A stretch of DNA of 6,270 nucleotides from Candidatus Komeilibacteria bacterium RIFCSPLOWO2_02_FULL_48_11 (GTDB lineage: Bacteria > Patescibacteriota > Patescibacteriia > UBA2169): positions 1 to 6,270 of the forward strand of contig MHKO01000020.1 of the NCBI GenBank assembly GCA_001818435.1. The letters are read 5' to 3'. Both the position numbers and the translations under genes were made by a program. Positions 1 to 4,831 of this stretch are shown here, piece after piece. The notes under the pieces are model-generated. The model made no database searches. It worked only from the letters and a program-made list of their open reading frames with translations, and was not told the origin of the DNA. Within the stretch, counting starts at the first letter, position 1. The number at the start of each line of letters is the position of its first letter.

Positions 1-104
1 CGATGCCGATGGCGTTCGGAAATGTCAGGATGTCCGTAAGCTTTATAAACTTCGATGCCGATGGCGTTCGGAAATGTCAGGATGTCCGTAAGCTTTATAA
101 ACTT
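1..104. repeat. Exact tandem duplication, 2 x 52 bp, at the window edge
   Basis: Bases 1-52 are repeated without a mismatch at 53-104. The second copy is in frame with pyrG and encodes part of its glutaminase domain up to the conserved SERHRHR. The first copy is out of frame with it, because 52 is not a multiple of three, and supplies an early stop at 43-45. Homology to CTP synthases stops exactly at the copy junction. A repeat that begins at base 1 and breaks a conserved essential gene fits an assembly artefact at a contig end better than a real duplication, but the window alone cannot settle this. Confidence 0.95.
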
Positions 105-1464
105 TTGAGCCTTTAACCAGTTTGGCCGGCCAAGCGCCCAAGCGCATGGTGGCTCCGTAATCGCGGTCCAAAAGCCGCTTTTCCTGCTCCGGCATAATGT
201 GGATAACCGGATGCTTGGTTTTGGGATTGACCTCAGTGGTATTAGCGCCTTTTAAACCAGCCAGATTGCGGGCCGCTTCCACGGTAGCGAGTTGCATGCC
301 ATAGCATAAGCCAAAATACGGAATCTGGTTCTCGCGGCTGTACTGGATAGCTTGAATTATGCCTTCAATGCCGCGGCTGCCAAATCCGCCCGGCACCACA
401 ACTCCAGAACAGGATTTAAGATACTTAGCCGCTCCATCAGACTCGATTTTTTCCGAATCAATCCAATGAAATTTCGGTTTGATGTTATGATGCCAGCCGG
501 CGTGCTTTAATGATTCAATCACTGAAATATAGACATCTGAGAGCACGTAATCGCCGGTGGAAAAATATTTGCCCACCAAAGCGATGGGCACTTCCTCTTT
601 AACGGTTTTAACCGTTTGCGCCAGCTTGGTCCAGTCTTCCAAATCGCGGGGCTTGGATTTTAAGCGCCAGCGTTTGAGTATCCGGTCCGCGAACTGCTGG
701 TCTTCAAACGTCAAAGCCACGTCATACACAGAATCAACGTCTGGATTGGAGATAATATCTTTGCCATCCATGTTGCAAAAAAGAGCCAGCCGCTCCTTGC
801 GTTTTTTATCCAAGGGCCGCTCGGCCCGGGCCACCAAAAAATCCGGCTGAATGCCCATGGAGTTGAGCGTGTGCACCGAAGTCTGCACTGGTTTGGATTT
901 CATCTCGCCAACAGTGGGCGGGGTCGGCAGATAACCGACGTGGACGTGAAGCACGCTGTCTTTATTGCGCAATTTCATGATGCGCGATGCCTCGTAATAA
1001 AAAATGTTCTGGTATTCGCCGGCCGTGCCGCCCAGCTCCACCACCACCACGTCAGCGTGCATCTTTTGCCCGGCGCCCTTAACGCGGTCAATGATTTCGT
1101 CGCAGAGATGCGGAATAGCCTCCACGTCCTCGCCCTCATAGCCAAAAGAGCGCTCGCGCGCGATTACGGCCTGATAAACCTGGCCCATGGTAATAAAATT
1201 GTCGCGGGAAAGCGCCACATCCAAAAACCGCTCATAAGTGCCCATGTCCTGGTCAGTCTCAATGCCGTCATCACAGACAAAAACCTCGCCGTGTTCCGTG
1301 GGGCGGATGGTGCCGGCGTCAACATTAAGGTAATTTTCGCATTTCACCGGGCAGACGCGATAACCTTTGCTCTGCAGAATCTTGGCCAGAGACGCGGCCG
1401 CAATGCCCTTGCCCACCGAGGACATAACGCCGCCGGAGATGAAAATATATTTGGTTTTGGACAT
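43..1464 (-). CDS. pyrG: CTP synthase, 3' end missing or disrupted
   Basis: CTP synthase makes CTP from UTP with ATP and glutamine-derived ammonia in the cytoplasm. The N-terminal synthetase domain (about residues 1-270) shows the P-loop GGVMSSVGKG (11-20), the KCENYLNVDAG segment (41-51), the metal-binding region ETDQDMGTYERF (Asp71), VELGGT (Glu143) and KSKPVQ (189-194). The class I glutamine amidotransferase domain starts near residue 290, with the oxyanion loop PGGFGSRGIEG (358-368) and nucleophile Cys387 in GLCYGMQ. The frame ends after SERHRHR at 473 residues, whereas the family usually has about 535. The HPE motif carrying the catalytic His and Glu is therefore absent. The true gene probably continues leftward from about base 53; the last residues (SL) come from the duplicated copy. 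The ATG at 1464 fits the family N-terminus, but no Shine-Dalgarno sequence precedes it. Several synthetase positions differ from the E. coli enzyme (see findings). Confidence 0.95.
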   Translation of the reverse strand: MSKTKYIFISGGVMSSVGKGIAAASLAKILQSKGYRVCPVKCENYLNVDAGTIRPTEHGEVFVCDDGIETDQDMGTYERFLDVALSRDNFITMGQVYQAVIARERSFGYEGEDVEAIPHLCDEIIDRVKGAGQKMHADVVVVELGGTAGEYQNIFYYEASRIMKLRNKDSVLHVHVGYLPTPPTVGEMKSKPVQTSVHTLNSMGIQPDFLVARAERPLDKKRKERLALFCNMDGKDIISNPDVDSVYDVALTFEDQQFADRILKRWRLKSKPRDLEDWTKLAQTVKTVKEEVPIALVGKYFSTGDYVLSDVYISVIESLKHAGWHHNIKPKFHWIDSEKIESDGAAKYLKSCSGVVVPGGFGSRGIEGIIQAIQYSRENQIPYFGLCYGMQLATVEAARNLAGLKGANTTEVNPKTKHPVIHIMPEQEKRLLDRDYGATMRLGAWPAKLVKGSKVYKAYGHPDISERHRHRSL

Positions 1465-1471
1465 GTGGAGA

Positions 1472-1552
1472 AGTTACAAGTTACGAGTTTCAAGTTACAA
1501 GACGGACAATCAAAAATAACATCTTGAAACTTGAAACTTGTAACTCGAAACT
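1472..1552. repeat. Palindrome of heptamer repeats between rplI and pyrG
   Basis: The 30-nt arms at 1472-1501 and 1523-1552 match as an inverted repeat at 26 of 30 positions around a 21-nt loop. Each arm is itself a tandem array of about four 7-bp units: TTACAAG/TTACGAG/TTTCAAG on the left, CTTGAAA/CTTGTAA/CTCGAAA on the right. The right arm overlaps the rplI stop codon (1551-1553), and the left arm ends 7 nt before the pyrG start codon, so the hairpin fills almost the whole spacer. No U-run follows it in the direction of transcription, so it is not a typical intrinsic terminator. Confidence 0.85.
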
Positions 1553-2000
1553 ATTCTTCCCTCTGAACATCAACCGTAAAGGTAACTTGCTCTCCCCCGC
1601 CTAATTCTAACACAACCTCATGCTTCCCCAAAGTCTTTAAGTGATGCGGCAGCTCCAGCCCCTTGGAATCAATCTCCACCTTTTTGCGCTTGGCAATGGC
1701 CGCCGCAATTGCGGCTCGGTCAATGCCGCCGAACAGATGGCCAGCTTCATTGGCTGTGGCCCGGATAAGAATGGTTTGGCCTTCTAAAATATCATGCAAT
1801 TTATGCCGTTTGACTGCTTGCTGCTCTTTTTGCCGCGCTTTTCTCTGCTTCTCTTGAGCCACTTCAGTTAGAGCAGCTGACGTGGCCTGGCGGGCTAATC
1901 CTTTTGATAATAAAAAATTCCGAGCATAGCCTGGAGAAACTTCTTTAACATCCCCTGGATTACCTAATTTAGCTACTTGCTTAATCAAAATTACTTTCAT
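1551..2000 (-). CDS. rplI: Large ribosomal subunit protein bL9
   Basis: L9 binds 23S rRNA near the base of the L1 stalk; its long linker holds two globular domains apart. The 149-residue product has the normal family length. Residues 1-40 form the N-terminal rRNA-binding domain and contain the complete L9 signature from Gly13 to Leu30 (G-x2-G-x4-V-x2-GY-x2-NFL). Residues about 41-75 are the charged, Lys/Gln/Glu/Ala-rich helical linker. The C-terminal domain (about 76-149) includes HLFGGIDRAAIAAAI and ends in a beta-rich segment. The ATG start fits the conserved MKVILI opening, but the upstream sequence (AT-rich, then the base of a palindrome) has no Shine-Dalgarno motif. Some CPR groups are reported to lack L9, so its presence may help placement once the lineage is known. 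Confidence 0.97.
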   Translation of the reverse strand: MKVILIKQVAKLGNPGDVKEVSPGYARNFLLSKGLARQATSAALTEVAQEKQRKARQKEQQAVKRHKLHDILEGQTILIRATANEAGHLFGGIDRAAIAAAIAKRKKVEIDSKGLELPHHLKTLGKHEVVLELGGGEQVTFTVDVQREE

Positions 2001-2012
2001 ATAAATAGTGGT

Positions 2013-2141
2013 TCGGAATTACGGAATTTCAGTAATAGACCGCGTCATTCTGAGCGTAGCGAAGAATCCCAGCGGTAATCCACGAGATCCTTCACTTCGT
2101 TCAGGATGACGATTTTAACTACTGAAATTCCGTAATTCCGA
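2013..2141. repeat. Outer perfect 22-bp inverted repeat between S41 gene and rplI
   Basis: The arms at 2013-2034 and 2120-2141 are perfect reverse complements of 22 nt. Each arm contains two 8-bp units (CGGAATTA, CGGAATTT). The right arm stops one base short of the S41 stop codon (2143-2145), and the left arm lies 12 nt before the rplI start codon. The arms enclose a second, unrelated palindrome (2043-2111) with 8 nt of spacer on each side. The structure could be one composite element or an element inserted into the loop of another. Confidence 0.9.
2043..2111 (-). repeat. Dispersed palindromic element, copy A
   Basis: The imperfect 26-nt arms at 2043-2068 and 2086-2111 agree at 21 of 26 positions; most differences are transitions, which often leave G-U pairs in RNA. 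The reverse complement of this 69-bp segment aligns from end to end with 4750-4820, including the asymmetric central part, so it is given minus orientation relative to copy B. Its termini (CGTCATCCTGA and TCAGAATGACG) recall palindromic intergenic repeats common in many bacterial genomes; that resemblance is from memory. No coding capacity or target-site duplication is visible. Confidence 0.85.
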
Positions 2142-2142
2142 T

Positions 2143-3381
2143 CTACTTGTTTTTAAAATATTCCATCGCCCTATCTAATTGCGGGTCTTTATCGTTTGAG
2201 TAATCCTCCGGCGTCAGTTTGACCTCCTCATCCGGCATAATGCCGTCATGGTCAATGGAGCGGTCATGCGGGGTGTACCATTTGGCCACTGTGAACTTTA
2301 CGCTGGAGCCGTCTGACAAATCTTCCAGCATCTGAACCGAACCTTTGCCAAAGGTTTTTTCGCCAACCAGGCGCGCCAAGCCGTAATCCTGCAACGCGCC
2401 GGCCACAATCTCGGAAGATGAAGCCGTGCCGCCGTTAACTAAAACCACTGTTGGAATGGAAGCAAACAAGGGTTGACCTTCGCTTAAATACTTTTTCTCG
2501 CCCTCAACTTGCGAGCGTTCATTCAAAACCACCTTGCGGTCAATCCAGAGCGAGGCCACGTCAATGGCGGTTTGCAAAAAACCGCCGGAGTTGTTGCGCA
2601 AATCCAGAATAAGGCCTTGCGGATTGGCCGCCACCACTTCCCGGGCAATCCGCTTAAAAAGATCAGTGGTGTCCTGATTAAAATTAGTCAGCTCAATATA
2701 GGCGATATTGCCGTCTTCCATCTTCCAACTGACGCTTTTTACGTGGATGGTATCGCGAGTAACTGTAACTTCAAATGGCTCGGCGGCTTCATCGCGCTTG
2801 ATGGTTAAAACTACGTTTGTTCCTTTGGGACCGCGGATGCGGCTCACGGCCTCATCCAAACTCAAACCGTCAGTAGTCTCCTTATCAATGGCTAAAATCT
2901 TGTCACGCGAGCGCAACCCGGCGGCCTCGGCCGGCGAATCCGATAAAGGAGCTATAATTGCCAGAGATTTATTTTTAATTCCAATTTCAGCTCCAATGCC
3001 CTCAAAACGGCCATTAAGCTGTTCATTGAACTCCTGGGAAATCTGGGGCGTCAAAAAAACCGAATACGGGTCGTCCAGAGCGGCGACCAATCCCTCAAGC
3101 GAGCCGTAAAAAAGCTTGGTGGCGGAAACCGGCTGGTCCACGTAGCGCTCTTGCAGCATCTGCCAAACCTGAAGATACAAATCAAAATCAACGTTGCGTC
3201 CCAAATAAGATTTTACCTTGGATTTATCCAGCTTCACTTCGCCGCTTTTAATCGGCTCGCCTTTGGCGTCCACCACTAAAATATCATCGCGGCTTTTGCC
3301 AACATAAAAACCGCCCACAAAAGCGGCTATAACAATAATGATAACTGCGTATAAAGAAAGGTATTTTTTGAGAAAAGTCAT
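2143..3381 (-). CDS. S41 family carboxy-terminal processing peptidase (CtpA/CtpB-like)
   Basis: This is a serine protease of the CtpA/Prc family, which cleaves substrates near their C-termini on the outer face of the membrane. The 412-residue product has a short basic N-terminus and one membrane segment (about residues 9-28: LYAVIIIVIAAFVGGFYVG). A helical region (about 64-122) contains ALDDPYSVFLTP, and a PDZ domain spans about 125-197 (GRFEGIGAEIG through RGPKGTNVVLTIKR). The S41 core follows, with LILDLRNNSGG (257-267), NGGTASSSEIVAGALQD and GEKTFGKGSVQ. By spacing to Bacillus CtpB, Ser321, Lys346 and Gln350 should be the catalytic residues, and all are present, so the enzyme is probably active. 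The product ends shortly after the core and lacks Prc-type extensions. No Shine-Dalgarno motif precedes the ATG; a T-run and a hairpin lie directly upstream. The substrate is unknown; an envelope or lipoprotein-processing role is inferred from the family. Confidence 0.95.
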   Translation of the reverse strand: MTFLKKYLSLYAVIIIVIAAFVGGFYVGKSRDDILVVDAKGEPIKSGEVKLDKSKVKSYLGRNVDFDLYLQVWQMLQERYVDQPVSATKLFYGSLEGLVAALDDPYSVFLTPQISQEFNEQLNGRFEGIGAEIGIKNKSLAIIAPLSDSPAEAAGLRSRDKILAIDKETTDGLSLDEAVSRIRGPKGTNVVLTIKRDEAAEPFEVTVTRDTIHVKSVSWKMEDGNIAYIELTNFNQDTTDLFKRIAREVVAANPQGLILDLRNNSGGFLQTAIDVASLWIDRKVVLNERSQVEGEKKYLSEGQPLFASIPTVVLVNGGTASSSEIVAGALQDYGLARLVGEKTFGKGSVQMLEDLSDGSSVKFTVAKWYTPHDRSIDHDGIMPDEEVKLTPEDYSNDKDPQLDRAMEYFKNK

Positions 3382-3383
3382 GG

Positions 3384-3445
3384 AAAAAATTGTTATATTG
3401 TTATATTGCTAAATTGTACCAAAACAATATAACAATATAACAGTT
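3384..3445 (-). terminator. AT-rich hairpin followed by a T-run, between murA and the S41 gene
   Basis: Perfect 18-nt arms (TGTTATATTGTTATATTG at 3391-3408 and its reverse complement at 3425-3442) flank a 16-nt loop; the stem can extend a little through a wobble and two A-T pairs. Read on the minus strand, six T residues (3389-3384) follow the stem, an intrinsic-terminator layout downstream of murA. Two points weaken that role: the stem is nearly all A-T, and it ends only about 9 nt before the S41 start codon. The arms are built from the 8-bp unit TTGTTATA, so it may equally be a repeat element like the other spacer palindromes. The inverted repeat is certain; termination is a guess. Confidence 0.4.
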
Positions 3446-3476
3446 ATTATAATACCATATACCCACCACCTTACAA
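3446..3476 (-). promoter_or_regulatory. Possible promoter for the S41 peptidase gene
   Basis: On the minus strand a perfect TATAAT (3451-3446) is preceded, after a long 19-bp spacer, by TTGTAA (3476-3471), which matches TTGACA at four of six positions. Transcription would start near 3439, inside the hairpin upstream of the S41 gene, and could let that gene be expressed apart from murA. The region is very AT-rich, so such a match can arise by chance. Confidence 0.25.
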
Positions 3477-3481
3477 AATTA

Positions 3482-4741
3482 TCATTCTACCCTCCTAATA
3501 TCCGCCCCTAAAGCCCGCAAGCGCGCATCTATGGCTTCATAGCCGCGGTCAATAATCTCCGCTTCTTCAATCACGCTTTGACCTTGGGCGATTAAGGCGG
3601 CAATAATCAGCGTGGCCCCGGCGCGCAAATCAAGGCTGTGGATGGTCTGCCCGGTAAGCGGGGTCGGGCCGATAACCCGCGCCGCATGGGGGTCAACCAC
3701 AATGGCCCGGGCCCCCATTTTTTTTAATTCTTCCATGTAGCCCAGCCGGTTTTCGTAAAGCGGGTCGCGAATCAGGCTTTCGCCTTGAGCCTGGGTGGCT
3801 AAAACTCCGAATGGCGCTTGCAAGTCCGTTGGAAAACCGGGATAAGGCGCGGTTTCTATCTGAAAAGGCCGCAATCCGCCTGGCGAGCCTCGAACCAGCC
3901 AGCTCTCGCCTTGCTCAATAAAATCAACTCCGGCTTCTTTGAGTTTGGCGGCAATCACCGCCATATCTTTAGATACCACCGGGCTAATGGTGATTTCACC
4001 GCCAGAGAGCGCGGCCAAAATGGCGATAGTGCCGACCTCCAGCTGGTCCGGAATAACTGAAAATTCCGCGCCCTGAAGTTCTGAAACTCCTTTGACTTTA
4101 ATTTCGTGAGTGCCGGCACCGGAAATGTCAGCGCCCATTTGGCGCAAAAAACGCACCAGACAGGCGACGTGCGGCTCGGCGGCCGCGTTTTTAATAATCG
4201 TGGTTCCAGGCGTAATGCTGGCGGCCATGAGCAAATTCTCGGTGGCGGTTACGGATTTCTCGGGCAAAGAAATCTCTTTGCCTTGTAACTTCGCTCCTGA
4301 AATGTTATAGTATTGCGCTTCGCATTCCACCTCGGCTCCCAGGGCCTGCAAAGCGAAAATATGGGTATTCAAAGGACGGTTGCCGATATTACAGCCCCCG
4401 GGTTCAGGCATCCGGACATAACCAGTGGCCGCGAGTAGCGGCCCCAAGCACAGAACCGAAGAGCGCATCCGTTTGGTCAGCAAATAATCCATTTCATTCT
4501 TGATAATCTTCTTGGTCTGGATTTGCAACGTGTGCTCGGAGAGCCACGAAACCTCGGCCCCTAAATCTTTCAGAATCGCCAGCATGTGGTTTAAGTCGCT
4601 GATTCGCGGTATATTATGAATAGTGCAACGCTCACGAGTGAGGAGTGTGGCCGCCAGAATAGGAGTTGCGGCATTCTTCATGCCCTGGACGCGCCAAGCG
4701 CCATTTAGCTTGTTCCCGCCATTGATTATAAATTTAGACAT
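3482..4741 (-). CDS. murA: UDP-N-acetylglucosamine 1-carboxyvinyltransferase
   Basis: MurA transfers enolpyruvate from PEP to UDP-GlcNAc, the first committed step of peptidoglycan synthesis, in the cytoplasm. The 419-residue product has the normal length and the two-lobed EPT fold. Visible sites are Lys22 in MKNAATPIL, RMRSS (91-95), Cys117 in PEPGGCNIGNRP (the loop Cys that fosfomycin alkylates), Asp306 in FPTDLQAPFG, Arg373 in DLRAGA, and the C-terminal IDRGYEAIDARLRALGA. Keeping Cys117 predicts fosfomycin sensitivity of the enzyme, unlike homologues with Asp there. The open frame extends upstream to an ATG at 4792, but those 17 codons lie largely in the palindromic element and encode no family sequence. 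The ATG at 4741 gives the typical MSKFIINGGNKLNG start and has GGAG 3 nt upstream (4745-4748), closer than usual. The gene is first of the minus-strand series and diverges from the PEGA gene. Confidence 0.97.
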   Translation of the reverse strand: MSKFIINGGNKLNGAWRVQGMKNAATPILAATLLTRERCTIHNIPRISDLNHMLAILKDLGAEVSWLSEHTLQIQTKKIIKNEMDYLLTKRMRSSVLCLGPLLAATGYVRMPEPGGCNIGNRPLNTHIFALQALGAEVECEAQYYNISGAKLQGKEISLPEKSVTATENLLMAASITPGTTIIKNAAAEPHVACLVRFLRQMGADISGAGTHEIKVKGVSELQGAEFSVIPDQLEVGTIAILAALSGGEITISPVVSKDMAVIAAKLKEAGVDFIEQGESWLVRGSPGGLRPFQIETAPYPGFPTDLQAPFGVLATQAQGESLIRDPLYENRLGYMEELKKMGARAIVVDPHAARVIGPTPLTGQTIHSLDLRAGATLIIAALIAQGQSVIEEAEIIDRGYEAIDARLRALGADIRRVE

Positions 4742-4749
4742 ATTCTCCA

Positions 4750-4820
4750 CGTCATCCTGAGGCGTAGCCGAAGGATCTCGGGGGTTACCCATGGGATTAT
4801 TCGCTTCGCTCAGAATGACG
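4750..4820 (+). repeat. Dispersed palindromic element, copy B
   Basis: This 71-bp segment fills most of the 90-bp divergent spacer between murA and the PEGA gene. Its ends are inverted repeats (CGTCATCCTGA at 4750-4760, TCAGAATGACG at 4810-4820). It aligns over its whole length with the reverse complement of 2043-2111; over the last 28 bases the two agree at 26 positions, and the central asymmetric part is also alike. The left end starts 8 nt upstream of the murA start codon, so the element would form most of the murA leader. The longer murA open frame reads into it. Confidence 0.87.
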
Positions 4821-4821
4821 A

Positions 4822-4831
4822 ATTATATAAT
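4822..4831 (-). promoter_or_regulatory. Palindromic -10-like site, possibly for murA
   Basis: The 10-bp palindrome ATTATATAAT contains TATAAT on both strands. On the minus strand it could be the -10 box of a murA promoter, with a start near 4814 and a leader of about 73 nt made mostly of the palindromic element. On the plus strand it abuts the ATG at 4832, so a start 7 nt downstream would fall inside the PEGA gene, and it is unlikely to serve that gene. No good -35 box is seen in either direction. Confidence 0.25.

Noticed and set aside
871..1527. Long plus-strand open frame (218 codons) opposite pyrG
   Set aside because: It is antisense to a clearly conserved coding region; the His- and Ala-rich product has no recognisable domain and runs into the palindrome. 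It is a shadow of pyrG codon use.
1472..1552. CRISPR-like array in the heptamer repeats
   Set aside because: The units are 7 bp with no spacers and form one palindrome; no cas gene is present.
2043..2111. Small RNA gene or riboswitch
   Set aside because: The fold is a simple long hairpin and a second copy in the opposite orientation lies in an unrelated spacer, which fits a dispersed repeat better than a gene-specific regulator.
2708..3109. Plus-strand open frame (133 codons) opposite the S41 peptidase
   Set aside because: It overlaps the PDZ and helical regions of a conserved gene and shows no domain of its own.
4826..4831. Plus-strand TATAAT as promoter of the PEGA gene
   Set aside because: It touches the ATG, so transcription would begin inside the gene, and no alternative start codon lies just downstream.
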